DNA from: Prorocentrum cordatum
Lineage: Eukaryota; Sar; Dinophyceae; Prorocentrales; Prorocentraceae
Length of the DNA stretch: 64,000 nucleotides
Direction of reading: 5' to 3'
Assembly: GCA_963575745.1 (NCBI GenBank)
Contig: CAUYUJ010016912.1
Span: 146,501-210,500, forward strand
Shown here: piece by piece, positions 1 to 12,430 of the stretch
Layout: every line of letters starts with the position of its first letter
How positions within the stretch are numbered: position 1 is the stretch's first letter
Translations under genes and position numbers: made by a program
Notes under the pieces: model-generated
Told to the model about the DNA's origin: nothing
The model's input: only the letters and a program-made list of their open reading frames with translations
Database searches by the model: none

Positions 1-1740
1 TGGGCTATGGACTATGGGCAATGGGCAATGGGCAATGGGCAATGGGGAATGGGTAATGGGCAATGGGCAATGGGGAGTGTGCAATGGGCAAGGGGCCATG
101 GGCAATGGGCAATGGGCAATGGGCAATGGGCAATGGGCAATGGGCACTGGGCACTGGGCACTGGGCGCTGGGCGCTGGGCACTGGGCACTGGGCACTGGG
201 CACTGGGCGCTGGGCACTTGGCACTGGGCACTGGGCACTGGGCACTGGGCACTGGGCACTGGGCACTGGGCACTGGGTACTGGTACTGGGGACTGGGCAA
301 TGGGCAATGGGCAATGGGCAATGGGCAATGGGCAATGGGCCATGGGCCATGGGCCATGGACCATGGGCCATGGGCAATGGGGCAATGGGCAATGGGCCAT
401 GGGCAATGGCAATGGGCAATGGGCAGTGGGCAGTGGGCAGTGGGCAGTGGGCAGTGGGCAGTGGGCAGTGGGCAGTGGGCAATGGGCAATGGGCAATGGG
501 CAATGGGCAATGGGCAATGCAATGGGCAATGGGCAATGGGCAAGGGGCAATGGCAATGGGCAATGGGCAATGGGCAATGGGCAATGGGCAATGGGCAGTG
601 GGCAATGGGCAATGGGCAATGGGCAATGTGCAATGTGCAATGTGCAATGTGCAATGGGTAATGGGCAATGGGCAATGGGCAATGGGCAATGGGCAGTGGG
701 CAATGGGCAATGGGCAATGGGCAATGGGCAATGGGCAATGGGCAATGGGCAATGTGCAATGCAATGGGCACTGAGCAATGTGCAATGGGCAATGGGCAAT
801 GGGCAATGGGCGATGGGCAATGGGCAATGGGCAATGGGCAATGGGCAATGGGCAATGGGCAATGGGCAATGGGCAATGGGGCAATGGGGCAATGCAATGG
901 GCAATGGGCAATGGGCAATGGGCAATGGGCGATGGGCGATGTGCGATGGGCGATGGGCAATGGGCCATAGGCCATGGGCCATGGGCCATGGGCAATGGGC
1001 AATGGGCCATGGGCCATGGGCAATGGCAATGAGCCATGGGCCATGGGCCATGGGCAATGGGCAGTGGGCAATGGGCAATGGGCAATGGGCAATGGGCAAT
1101 GGGGAGTGTGCAATGGGCAAGGGGCCATGGGCAATGGGCAATGGGCAATGGGCAATGGGGAATGGGCAATGGGGAGTGTGCAATATTGGGAGTGTGCAAT
1201 GGGCAGTGGGCAGTGGGCAGTGGGCACTGGGCAATGGGCACTGGGCACTGGGCAATGGGCACTGGGCACTGGGCACTGGGCACTGAACACTGGCACTGGG
1301 CACTGGGCACTGGGCACTGGGCACTGGGCACTGGGCACTGGGCACTGGGCACTGGGCACTGGGCAATGGGCAATGGGCAATGGGCAATGGGCAATGGGCA
1401 ATGGGCAATGGGCAATGGGCAATGGGCAATGAGCAATGGGCAATGGGCAATGGGCAATGGGCAATGGGCAATGGGCAATGGGCAAATGGGCAGTGGGCAA
1501 TGGGCACTGGGCAATGGGCAATGGCAATGGGCAATGGGCAATGTGCAATGGGCAATGGGCAATGGGCAACGGGCAATTGGCAATTGGCAATGGGCAATGG
1601 GCAATCGGCAATGGGCAATGGGCAATGGGCAATGGGCAATGGGCAATGGGCAGTGGGCAGTGGGCAATGGGCAATGGGCAATGGGCGATGGGCGATGGGC
1701 AATGCGCAATGGGCAACGGGCAATGGGCAATGGGCCATGG
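1..1740. repeat. 7-bp minisatellite, consensus GGGCAAT
   Basis: About 245 tandem copies of a G-rich heptamer run from the first base of the window. Single-base variants sit in blocks: GGGCACT/GGGCGCT at about 145-285 and 1220-1360, GGGCAGT at about 424-480, GGGCCAT at about 340-380 and 965-1050. Because 7 is not a multiple of 3 and the unit contains no stop in any phase, all six frames stay open; the plus strand reads as a MGNGQWA heptapeptide. These long open frames are a by-product of the repeat and I do not call them genes. Confidence 0.97.
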
Positions 1741-1789
1741 CGTCTCGGGCTGCCCCGCGTAAGTCTGCATTTGCGAGGAGCCCCCACCC

Positions 1790-2335
1790 CCCCAAAGCGG
1801 GCCCTGAGGGGCCAAAGCAGCGCCCGCGATGCCTTAAATGCGCCCCAAGACGCCCAAGACGGCCCCGATACGGCCAGGAGGCTCCTAAGCAGCACCAAGG
1901 GCGCTCCAAGTGACCCCCAGAGGGCCTAAACCACAACAACCAATGATGTTCCTAATGTGTCCAAGGAGTTCCACGTTGCCGCCTCTTCGGGTTTTCGATG
2001 CTTTAGGACGACCCCACTGGGGCCCCGAGACCGCCCCGAGACGGCCCAGCAAAGGGGGCCCTCAGAAAGCGCCGACACGGCCCAAACTGACCCCGCAACG
2101 GCTCGAGAGGCGCCCAGGGCGGCCCAGGAGAGCCCCAATAAGACATCAGGAAGGGACTCGCAAACCTACAACTCGAGCTCTTCGCCCGAAAGGCCCTGCC
2201 CCCTTCCCCCACTGAGCCCCGAGAGGCGTCTAAGACCCCCCTCCCGAGAAGCGCAAGGGCAACCCCATTGAAGCCCCCAGATGGCTTCCGATGAGCCCCA
2301 ACACTTCCTCCAAGATGCATCCGAGAGGCATCCCG
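1790..2335. repeat. degenerate ~11-bp GGCCCCAAGA-type array
   Basis: Loose tandem copies of a GGCCC-AAGA/ACGG word at roughly 10-12 bp spacing. The same family returns at 9605-9850, 23025-23340, 31181-31556 and 31895-32195. No gene seen. Confidence 0.7.
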
Positions 2336-2398
2336 CGATGTCCCGACGAACATTCAGGAAACCTTTAACAGTGGCGGGATAGGCCGTAGGCCGCCGTA

Positions 2399-2410
2399 CA
2401 TACATACAGG

Positions 2411-2443
<33 letters not shown>

Positions 2444-2450
2444 GCATACA
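2399..2450. repeat. TACA/TA microsatellite
   Basis: A few TACA units are followed by about 12 TA repeats. Confidence 0.95.
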
Positions 2451-2901
2451 GTTAGTTACAACAGCATGCCCCCCCCACGCAAAACCGAAGACGTCGCATG
2501 GGCACATAGAGGCCCTGAACAACAATGGATGGGATGGCCCACGTACCGCGCGCCCCAGAAACTGTAAAGGCATCTCCCAGGATGGGCAGGGGTAGCGGGG
2601 GTAGCTCAAAGGGGACGGGCAGGGGGTAGCTCGAAAAGGACTGGCAAAGCATCGCCCCTCCCCACCCCAGCTATTCTCCCCCGCCGTGTCCTCGTCCCAT
2701 CCCGCCCCCCCCCTTCCACAAACCATTCTCCCCGCCCCCCTCCACGCTCACCCCTTCTCCCCCTTCCTCCATTCCCCCTCGCCACCTCAACGACCTCCGC
2801 CATCTCCCTCCGCCGTTCATCCCTTGCCCCGCCCCTCATCCCCCTCCTTGCCCTCGTCGACCTCATCCGAGGCTCAAGCTTGCGCTTTAAGCACCCTTCC
2901 C
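2451..2901. other. intergenic, pyrimidine-rich
   Basis: C/T-rich sequence (densest at 2700-2860) with no recognisable gene. It lies just past the 3' end of the minus-strand gene that follows. Confidence 0.6.
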
Positions 2902-4830
2902 TCAAGCCTGCAAGTCCCAAATGCCGTCATCGCGAACCCGCTCCAGGCGCATCTTATGGTACGTCGGCCTGTAGGGCTTCAGGTACAGGACGCCCGCGTG
3001 GACCACGAGCAACCCATCGGTTTCCAACCAATCTCGCTCCGCGCCGAGCTCGACTAGATCGGCAGGTAGAGGCGGAAAGATCGCCGCGAAGATACTCCCA
3101 TTCACCAGTAAAGGAAACTGTGTCGACTTGCGCGGAAAAGCCTTCTTCATCACGCGTAGCAGTGCATTGCGAATAGAGTAGAACTTCTTGCCCTCGCCGT
3201 TGCAAATGCACCGCCCGAGCTTCCAGCAGCGCATCTGCTTGTTGAAGTCCTTCGGCTGGTCTGCAATCCTCTCGCAATCGCCGTGGCACGCGATGTTGTG
3301 ACGACGGTGCCAACTCGCCGTCAGAGCTGCCGTATTCGAGGTGCCTCCCGAACTTCGCGTCGTCTGCGACGCGCAGGTGGCCTTCGCAGCCGTCGAGCCG
3401 ATGTCGGGGGCGAACTCCAGGTCGGGGCACGCTCGCTCAGGTAGGCGCTGAAGATCTTCAGCGACAGCTGCGAGAGGAGGGGCGCCGCCGACAGCGAGTC
3501 GAAGAGCTGCCTCGTCCACCGCGAAGGTCTTCAACTTGGAGACCTTATCCCTGCAGTCCTTGGCCTTCATCCTGCCGATGTTGTACGTTGCGGATCTAGC
3601 AGCAGCCAGCGCAGATGCGTTGTCAACCTGCGTGGCGACGATCTGGTTCGCTGCAACAACCTCCATCGACGGGCCCTCGCTACTCGCAAGGCTGCCCAAT
3701 TGAAGTGTGAGTTGGGCCCGACGCTCTGCGGCAATCAGTCGTGCCTCTTGCTTCGAGTTGTTCCCGAATGAGCTGACATCTGGATGCTCTCGGTGCGCGG
3801 CCGTCGCAGCGCGCCCAGCCGTGATGTACTTTTCCTTCTGGTCGGCGTCGAGTTGTCGGTATTGCACCGCCAGCTGCGCGAAATCCTTGAAAACCCCAGG
3901 CTCGCTCATGGCAGCGAAAGCTCTCCAGGCGCCGCCGCCTCCCCGAGGCTTGCGAGGCTCATCGTCCTCCGCTGGCTCTGCGCTGTCTGCGTCCACGAAG
4001 GTCGTCCGAGTAAGGCCTGCAGAGTTTTTCGCCCGCGACCTGCAGCGGGAGGCAACCCACTCCGCCGAGGCGGCAGCGATCTCTATGGCGTGGGTCTGGT
4101 GGCTCGCAGCGACCACGAGGCGCCGAATGCTGGCGTGGGGGGCTTCGATGTGGGAGATATCCAGCTTCGCCATGGCAGCGATCGACAGCAAGCGCATCCT
4201 GGCGTCGTCTGCGCTGAGGTCGGGGTTGTCTTGCAGGAACTGCTTCGTGAACTTGCCGAGGACGCACTCGCTCTCCGACTCGATCGTCGCGGCCATGTGC
4301 GGGTGGTGCAGTACCAAGAACAAACGGTAGGGGTACTTCTGATGCAATTCCCGCACGGGCTCTGCCACCAAGCACCCAGCGCGAGATAACATCTTGAACG
4401 CTAGCGCATTCGTCTGCTCCGTGCACTCCTCCTCCAAGACGAGTGACCACATGGCAGGTTGGGTGAGTAGCGTTTCTAGCTTCTCGAAAAACTTGTCCTA
4501 TATCGTCCCCTCGGCGGCGGCCACAATTGGATAGTCCCTGCCAGTAGTAATGTTTCCAGCCAGAGGTCCAGCATTCGATGCAGAGGCCAACTCGCGAACC
4601 CGCTGCTCCCTTTCCCATTTTGGACTCCCCAGGTCCAGAAGGCGGCCCATGATGTCGGATAGTGGAACCATCGTCAACCTCATGATGATAAGCGGTGTCA
4701 TCGGCTTGCTCAAGACCCAATTGATGCCGACTTGCCTGTCCTTCGCGTTTTCCTCTGCCCTGAACTGGCACACTGGCTGCTGGCGCAAGTCCTCGTCGCG
4801 TCGATCTCCGTCGGCACCCCCTTCTGTCAT
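2902..4830 (-). pseudogene. C-terminal part of broken gene, HMG-box-like domain
   Basis: One minus-strand frame runs from about 4830 to 2902, broken only by an in-frame TAG at 4498-4500. After that stop it continues for 516 residues from an ATG at 4452. Residues ~167-222 of that segment (about 3786-3951) look like a divergent HMG box: a basic-glycine lead-in, an aromatic W-R-A-F core, then Y-R-x-L and a K-E-K-Y helix. HMG boxes bind or bend DNA. The rest is Ala-rich helical sequence with no family I recognise. Upstream it joins, through a frameshift near 4830, the DDE-like piece at 4831-6157, and all pieces probably formed one gene of about 1,200 codons. The domain call is by eye; the gene could be a host multicopy gene or a transposon protein. 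Confidence 0.45.
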
Positions 4831-6157
4831 CCCCGACGTTTGCAGGGTCATCTTCGCCCTCGCCAGCTTCGCCGTCGCCGTCTCCACCATCGCCAGAGGG
4901 CAGCATGAGCAGCGGTACTTCGGCGCGCGGGGCGGCGCGCATCGCCGCCGATGCATTGCTGGAAGCCTTCGCGCCCATGCTCTTCGCCCAGATGGGGTAC
5001 GCCTTAGTCAGAAGCCCGTGACATAGCTCCTGCGACAAGAATTGATCGATGCACGCGTCGGCACCCGTCCACTTGTCCCGCGGGTACAGCTTAAAAGCAG
5101 AGGGCGCGAATACGAACAGCAAACCTTCGGTCACTGATGTCTTGTACTTCGCCTTGTACGCGTCGAGGTCGACACCGTCAGGAAACGCTGGCACGTACAC
5201 CTCCACGTTGGATCGATTCCTCCAATCGCCATTCGGAAACTTGTTCAAGGCAACGAACTTCTGGATGACGAGCGAGCCCGATGAGCTCAACAGCCTGAGC
5301 GCCATCCTCCTGTAGAAAACTGCCTCTGGCGGAGGAGCTCCAACTTTGAACAGAATCATGCTCCCGATGGCCTCGCGAAGAACTTGTCGAAATGAACCCA
5401 TGTGTCCAGCCAGCTTGAGTGACAGCGCGCACCTCACCATCCCAGTAACATTCTCTGTGACAAGCTTGAACGAGTTCTTGTGCACCAAGCTGGTGATGTG
5501 AACTTCGCAGTGCAGGTGTAGGTGCTGCCAGCCTTGTCTGTCTTTTTCTGCAATGCCACGTTCGCACTTGATGCAACCCCCACCCTGGTCGGTCGTGACG
5601 AGACGAACCCGTTGTTCATGCAGCTTGTGCGCCAAACTCACTGACCAGAGCAATCTGAGGGCCCCGCGAGTGGCCCCGCCCGTGTTGCGATCAATTACTA
5701 CCAAGTGGTTGAGGGTAGAGGAATGCACGAATATGTATCGCTTGGCACCGCCGCTCTCTACCTTCAACAAGCATGCATATCGAGAATCAACTTGGAGCAT
5801 CTTGGCAATTGACGCTTCAGTGCGACTTTGCTGGATGAACGCTGGGAGCTCCGAAGGAATCACGACACCATCCTTGACGCACTTGGGGTTCAACACTGCA
5901 GCGAAGTCCTGAAGTAGCTCAATATGGTTGTTGAAACTGCAATCTCTGAGTTTGAACGGCATCGGACTCTCGTCGTAAAACTCGCACTCTATATAATAAA
6001 GTGGCTTCACCCTGTCGCAGGATACCAAAGACTTCTCTAAGCTATGGCGGCGAAGTCTGTCATATACGATTGCAAATTCCGCCAACTTTCTGGTGATCTT
6101 GACCGTCTTCATGCGAGATGAACCTGCCAGCTCCGTCTCGCTCGTTTTGGTCATCAT
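4831..6157 (-). pseudogene. central part of broken gene, possible DDE-transposase-like core
   Basis: Open minus-strand frame of about 440 codons from an ATG at 6157. Beyond about 4830 the same frame turns into Arg/Pro-rich noise while another frame takes over, so I place a frameshift there. Residues ~186-220 read V-T-T-D-Q-G-G, then a charged stretch ending C-E-V-H. A hydrophobic strand ending in Asp followed by a C/D-x-H pattern is common in transposase-like ribonuclease-H folds, but I cannot identify the third acidic residue, so function is a guess. It sits in the same frame as the upstream piece (6158-6577), separated by one TAA. It may be a domesticated or decayed transposase. Confidence 0.4.
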
Positions 6158-6577
6158 TTAAAACGACACAGAATCGTCGAACCTGCGCTTGGCAACCGTA
6201 TACACCGCATCGTCATGAGGAACATCATACTTGCCATTTGTGTGCACAGCCCCGATGAAAGCGTCCACGTGCTTGTAGATCGGGCTAAGGACGAAGGGCA
6301 CGGGCGACATCTGAACTATATCCTGAAGCATTCTCGGGCTGATGCTTGTCTCGTCCAACCTCCGTTTCTTATTCTGGCTGGACGAACTATTCGCATGGGC
6401 AGGCACGTGGACTCCAGCGCCAGGGATCTGGAAAGGGACAATCGCCAGGCCGTGGAGAGGCGCGCCATCCATGCGCTCCCACGGAGCAACTGATGGTGTG
6501 AATATGGAGTGGCGCGCGAGGCCGCGCGCACAAAATATGGATGGTATGAAGAAAATCAAACTTGCGTACACGGTCAT
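6158..6577 (-). pseudogene. N-terminal piece of the same broken gene
   Basis: 139 codons from an ATG at 6577, ending in TAA at 6158-6160 directly before the next ATG in the same frame. The start has a short hydrophobic stretch (residues ~5-16) that could be chance. A basic K-K-R-R patch near residue 71 could be a nuclear signal. The flush in-frame junction suggests one ancestral reading frame with a stop mutation; the alternative is two adjacent genes. Confidence 0.35.
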
Positions 6578-6604
6578 GGCCGTACTCGCCGCTGCAGCAC
6601 AAAT

Positions 6605-6780
6605 GGCTCTGGCGCCCCTGGGAACCTCAGGAGGGCGCCCTTGGAGACCTTAGGGGGGGCTCTGGCGCCCTTGGTGACCCTGGTTTCCCGTCAACGCTGC
6701 CCTTGGAGACCTTGAGGGGGCTCTTGGCGCCGTAGACCTTAGACGGCCTCTTTGGGACCCCATCCAGACTCTGGGGAAAG
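6605..6780. repeat. degenerate GGCGCCCTTGGAGACC repeat
   Basis: Several imperfect copies of a CCCTTGGAGACCTTAGG-like word, resembling the 11-bp GGCCCCAAGA family in opposite orientation. Confidence 0.6.
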
Positions 6781-7504
6781 AGCTGCCGTAATTCATCCCG
6801 TGGCATAGCATAGAATAGCGCGCCATAGCAACACAATAGAAACGACGCAATGGAATTCATAGCGAAGTATATCTGTGAATTCAAAGACACGGCACGACGC
6901 AACAGTACCAATGATGGCGTAGCGCAGCACAACATATCATAACTTATCACACTGCCGTAAAAATAATATGCATCGCACGCACTACAATCGAAAGCTTCCG
7001 AGCAACGAGTAAAAAAAGAGTACTTGGGGAGTATGTTGGCAAGGGTGAGGCGGGAGTATTTTTTGAGTATTTCCTAACATGTCCCCCTGTAGGGGACGCA
7101 AACGTCTCGGTACCAGGCCCCTTGTAGCGACTTGAAACTCACATGCTTGAGGGCGAGCGCCCCTGACCCAAGCAAATGAGCCACTCGCAGTGCCACTGGG
7201 GGCAAACCTTTAGCACACGGCACCTGAGCTATGCCGCAAAGGGGGGGGGGAAACCTGCCGCCCCGCCCCGGTCCATGGAGAGCCGTACGTGTTCTTCTCC
7301 AGAATCTCCTTGCCGCCGGGGCGGTGCTGCCGCCTGCCGGTGATGCCGCCGGCTCCGCCTGCAGGGGGGGAGATCCGTGGCCTCCTCGCGTCGTTTGCAA
7401 GATCGCGACGGTAGGATTTGGAGCGCCTGGGAGCACTTGGGCCTCAGAGGCCCCTCAGTGTCCCCCAAGAGGCACCTAGAAAGCCCCCAGGGGCCCCAAG
7501 AGGG
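6781..7504. other. no gene seen
   Basis: Slightly AT-richer sequence to about 7070, then GC-rich sequence. No supported coding region or RNA. Confidence 0.5.
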
Positions 7505-7600
7505 CCTCAGGACGCCTCCTCTTCTTCTTCTTCTTCTTCCTCCTCCTCCTCCTCCTCCTCGTCCTCCTTTTCTTCCCTCTCCTCGTCCTTCCTCTTCCTC
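7505..7600. repeat. TCT/TCC microsatellite
   Basis: Interrupted TCT then TCC triplets. Confidence 0.9.
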
Positions 7601-9600
7601 CCCCAAGCGCTTCCCCAAGGGGTTCCACAACGGCTGGGGGAACACGTAGTCACATAGCTTGGCCAGACTTCGGCCCAACGTTTGGCCGCGTGGGCGTTTC
7701 CAAAAGGCAGGGGGCGGCGGTGATTCGCCGTAGGCGTCTTCGATACGTTGGCCAACCCACCGGTTGCACCCGCGCAGTTATTTCGAACTCCTCTTCGCTC
7801 GGCCAATCATTGGCACATCTCGCAGCGAACGCAACAAAAACGCCAGCTGACTTCTCCAGCTTCCGATGTGTTCATTGGCGCGCCTTCCTCGCACCTGCCA
7901 TCCACCACTGCTCGCCCCATCTCAAGCCACTCAGCTGGTCAAACCGAGTCGCCGAGCCCCAATCCAGCCTGCCCAATTTTTTACCAAAGCTGCTCACTGG
8001 ATAGCCGAGTCATCCCTCCACCCTCACGCCTCGGCAAAGTCCACAAAGGAAGGCTGCCTAACGTCGCGTGCTGCAGCTTCGAGGCTCGAGTGCAACACCC
8101 ATCGATCGCGGTCGCAAAGCTCTGCAGCGACCCCCCTGCAGTCGTCGATGGCAGTACAGTCATCGCGCTACCATGAAGAGCGCTGAACAAAAGAAAGGAG
8201 GGGCTTTCCTGGCCACGGACAGCCTCGGCAACGAATAGGTCCATCGACCTAGATCCAAGGAGCGGACGTAAAACCAGAGTTTCTCCTGAGCCCGAAGTGG
8301 TCCTTCTCTCAGCGTCTTGACTGTATGAAGCCGAGAGAAAGGGGAGTGGAAGGGAAGTGGGAAAAGGGGAAAGAGGAGGAATTTGAGAAATGGAGACGAT
8401 GGGGGTTGGGAAGGGGGAGCTCCAGGGTGAGGGGGCCCTCCCTCCAGAAGGCGGGAAAAACTGTCCAAAACATGAAAGCCCGATCCTCAAAGGGATTCCA
8501 TCATAATCCGTTCAACACGGATCGTCGGACCCTCATGGAGTTATCCGAGCGGTGTCCGGCCGCCGGCGACCGAAGCTTCCGGAGATGCCCGGCAATCTCC
8601 AAAACGACAGCGTCGTCGACGCCGACGACGTCGCCGTCATAGAATCGAGGAGCGGGGGCGACGACGCCGTCGGCGACGACGTCGCGGCGGGGGTCCCGAA
8701 AACACCACTGGGTCCCACGCGGCGTGACTAACGGCCCGCCTTCGTCCCGACCGGCGCGGCGGTCCTTCTTGCTGCCAGCGGCTGGGGAGCGGCAGGGGGG
8801 ACGCGCTGGCAGTCAGAGATGCAGGGGGAGAGAAGACATGAGAAAGGCCATAGGAGGGGGCCGAAGAGGAGCGGCAGGATGGAGGAGAAGGACTCCAAGA
8901 AGGGTCCACCTGTTCTGAACAGATTCTGGCACGAAATTTGACAGCACATTCGTCGTGAAATTTTAAACTTCCCAGGCGGCAGGCGGCCCCAGTACTTATT
9001 TGGCCACTGGGCCATCGAGCGATACTGAAGGGACACTTACTGGCATGCTGGATTCTTGTTTGATGTGCCTGCTGTACAAATGCGAGCAGAAAGTAGGAGG
9101 CACTCGCCAGGGCAGCGTTGGTGAAGAGGGCTGGGCACACCTTTGATCCGCCTCGCGCGAGATGTGCTGGAAGTCTCGTCGCTGTCCGCCGCGCCTTTCT
9201 TTTTTTTCCTGCCCCAGCCGGTCGCGCACTGCACATTTTCTCCACCTCCTCCTGCTACTCTTGCTGCTTCTGCTCAACCTGTTTTACTTTCCTCCCTCTC
9301 TCTCATTTTCCTCCTGCTCCTCCTTCTTCTGTCTGAAATGCCACCAGCCCTCCGGGCGTAGGTGGTTAAAGGGGGTTCCTCTTCCACCCCTCCCTCGCCC
9401 CCTTCGGGGAGGGGTTTACCCCTCCCCCTTACTCCCTCTCCTGGACCCGGGCGGGGCGTTTTACGGGTCGTTGGAGCGTCCAAAACGGCTTCGGCGAGGA
9501 AGCCACAATCATTGGTTTTACCATGGTTTTGGCACCATGTTGGTTTCTTTTGGGCTCCCGAGGGGTAGTGCGAATTGCGACCCTCCCCTTATTTGATCGA
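7601..9600. other. no gene seen
   Basis: Open frames here are short and overlapping with no family signature. Purine-rich tract at about 8330-8440, GAC/GTC-rich triplets at about 8600-8690, pyrimidine-rich tract at about 9240-9335. Confidence 0.5.
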
Positions 9601-9604
9601 TCTC

Positions 9605-9850
9605 ATCCAATATGGCCCCGGGAGGTGGCCAGGAGGCCCCAAGAGGCCCCATGATGGCTCCAAGACCCAGGAGGCCCCCAAGAGGACCCCAAGCGGCCCC
9701 AGGAGGCCCCCCCCCCCGAGGCACCGAAGACGCCCAAGAGCTCCCTGGGACCGCAGAGAGACCCCCAAGACGTCCCAAGAGGCATCCACCAAACACCCAA
9801 AATATACCGCAAGAGTCTACGAGAGGCATCCAAGAAACCTCCAGCCTTTT
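9605..9850. repeat. degenerate ~11-bp GGCCCCAAGA-type array
   Basis: Tandem ...GGCCCCAAGA... words at about 10-12 bp spacing. Confidence 0.7.
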
Positions 9851-9869
9851 CGCTTGCCCTCCTCCTTCT

Positions 9870-9925
9870 GCTCCCACTTCCTCCTCCTCCTCCTCCTCCT
9901 CCTACTCCTTCTCTCCCCTCCTCCT
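9870..9925. repeat. TCC microsatellite
   Basis: Interrupted TCC triplets. Confidence 0.85.
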
Positions 9926-10801
9926 CGTCGTCATCATCATGTCAATCTTCCTTCTCCGCACTTCCTCATTCATCCATCCAGCCTCCTCCTTCTCCTCCTC
10001 CCTCCTTCGCACGGTTCGGCCGTCCACCTCTTTGCTTCTGCATTTCCCTGATCATCCCAACTCGCCTGGACATCGTTTCTGGATGGGCTGGCGGGGATAC
10101 TTTTTGATCGCGACCGCAGGCGGGCACCCGCGCGGCGTCCGAAAGTCGTGCGAAGAGCGCAAGCCCTGCTGTCGCAAGCGAGGCGCGGACAAAAAAGGGT
10201 CACGGAGGTGGCGAAGCTACCCAAAGCAGAGACAGGGGCGGACGAAAGCGAAGAGGATAATGATAACGAAAGAGAGAAAGGAAAACGAGACCAAAGAACA
10301 GAGGGCTAAGCCGCAGCTCGGGCGCAAACCAAGTCGTACACGACCGCACGTTCTCGAACAGCCTGTACTCGTCGTAACTCTCAACGTACCGGAACCAATC
10401 CACTCGGATGCGGTGTCGCGAGAGGCGAAGAGACCACGAAATCGACCTACGGCGGTGGTCGCGGGCGGTAGCGTCGGGCTGTTGCAGCCGGCGACCCATC
10501 AGGCCACCTCCAGGGCCAGCGCGGTCAAAGTGCAGAGATCCTCACATTCCTCGAGCCCTGGGGGGAGCAAGAGGGAGGGGGCCCGACCAAGAGAGGCAGC
10601 AGAGGCTGGTGGGGATACGCGAAGTGTTCATAATTCCTCCCTATCTTCTATACTTTACCCTGGTCCCCCTCCTTCTTCTCCCCTCGATGCCTCCCCATCA
10701 TGCTCCTCCGTGTCCTACGTGTCCTACCAAAGCAAGTCCAGCAAAACCAGCCGAACTAGCTTAACCTGCTGCCGAGCAGGACCGACCCCGAAGCAGGAAG
10801 C
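9926..10801. other. 3' side of LINE-A, no gene seen
   Basis: Lies beyond the last LINE-A stop codon and may include its 3' UTR. I could not find an A tail or target duplication, so the 3' boundary of the element is unknown. Confidence 0.4.
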
Positions 10802-12430
10802 CTATGCCTCCTCAACCTCGGGCCCCGACGAATTTCCCCCCTCGTCGGGCCCTTCGTTGGGCCCTCCGCCGCACGGGGCGCCGAAGAGGGGGAAAGGGAG
10901 CCCCCAGAACCTGTTGGACTGGGGCTCCCGTCCAGGCCTCAGTCGCCCCAACGCCATTCTGGCCAGACGGGCCGCCGACCGAGGACGGGAGGCGAAGGGG
11001 CGGCAGGGGCGACCGAGGTCGTGGACCTGTCTTCTGGCGTAGGCCCCGCAGACCCTACAGAAGACGATCAACCCCCTCCCATTAGCCTCGTCACCAGGCC
11101 CCCGACCCCCATCCCCACGCACAACCCAGAGCTTATGGGAGGGGTGGGCGATCGCCGCGGGCCGAGGCACTCCTGGGCAGGGAGACGACGCAATCCTAGA
11201 TCGGAGTCCCTTCCGAACCCCGCAGATTTTACATCCCCAGGCCCGTCCGAACCTCAGAAGCGAGTGCCCGCGCTCGCCCGAAACAAGGGCGACAGAATTG
11301 CGGGACGGCCTGGGGCGGGGGAGGGGGCTCCGATCGGGCCAGCCTAGGCCTGCCAACCTTTTCAAGACCGCTCCGCGATGGGCGGCGATCAATTCCGCGG
11401 CACGTGTGGCCGCGCTCACCCTGCTCACCCTCTCCATCACGGCCTCGAACGACGGGTGCAGCCTGGCGCCCTCCTTGGCCTTGCTGTCCGCGCACTTGTT
11501 GCCGCGGTGCCAGGCCCAGGGCGTCCCCGCCGATGCTGCTGCGGCCCAGCTGGTGTGGGCTCGGACCCACCGTAGGCGGAACGCCTCTGGCCCCAAGTCT
11601 CTGATGTGCCTCCAGGCCTCCTTCCACAGGTCGGCGTAGAGCGACTCTGGGCCCTGGCACCAGTCCTCTCCTCTTTCGTAGTCCTCCACCAGCCGCAGGT
11701 AGTCCGTGACCACGTCCAGCTGGGGGGCCCTTTTCCCTGAGCACTCGCACCAGCGCGTAGAGCTCGGCGTAGCCGCTCTCCTGGACGGGCCCTGGTACAC
11801 TACCGAACATCCCGCCCGTGATGGTGCCGTCAGCCTCCACCATGATGCAGGACCACCCGCTCCTGGTGAGCTCCTTGACCTCTGGGGCCATCGCCGAGCC
11901 GTCGATGCAGGCCGTGCCGCAGGCCAGTCCCCCGATGAGGGCTCCTCCTCGGCGGCAAGCCTCCTGCTCCGCAGGCCTCGGAGCCCTCTCCAGGCCGAGG
12001 CTGACCAGGCACCTGACGAGCCCGATGTCGCCGTCAGGGGCTGCCGCGCCTGCTCTCCTGACCTGCTCCAGGTCCATGGCCGCCGCGATGCCGCTGGTGC
12101 CGTCGCAGCGCCCCTGGCTCCGCGCCGCACAGCCTGCACTCAGGCCTAAGCACTGCCCGTTCGCGATACAGATCAGCTTCAGTCACCAGGCCGCCGCAGA
12201 CCAGCGCCTCGAACAGCGCCACCTGCTCGCTGTCACCCTGCCTGCGCAACGCCGCGACCGCCCGCTGGGTGGCCTGGATAGTCGGCGGCCCGCCAAGCGC
12301 TCCTCCAAGGTGCTCGCTGTGCAATCTCACCATCATCGAGCGCTGGATCCCCGCCTCGATGAACTGCCGCATCCTCCTGGGGCTGTAGACCTTCAGGTCG
12401 AGCTGCTCCCCAGTCCGTGACCCAGCATCT
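10802..12430 (-). pseudogene. LINE-A ORF2 C-terminus, ribonuclease H and zinc-finger tail
   Basis: Spread over three frames. About 12430-12090 is linker with a C-x2-C. About 12090-11720 gives the first half of a ribonuclease H: D-G-S-A (Asp near 11903) and Y-A-E-L-Y (Glu near 11765). About 11720-10802 gives the rest: V-V-T-D, W-V-R-A-H-T-S and G-N-K-C-A-D. The tail holds C-x2-C-G-x-Y-A followed about 10 residues later by a Leu and a Cys, at about 11040-10980. The same tail signature ends the separate LINE fragment at 53.8-55.2 kb. RNase H removes element RNA after reverse transcription. Confidence 0.7.

Noticed and set aside
1-1939. Very long open frames on both strands (up to 644 codons)
   Set aside because: They are produced by a 7-bp repeat without stop codons; no composition or domain supports a protein.
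9612-11042. 476-codon plus-strand frame
   Set aside because: Crosses an 11-bp repeat, a TCC tract and the antisense of LINE-A; no domain.
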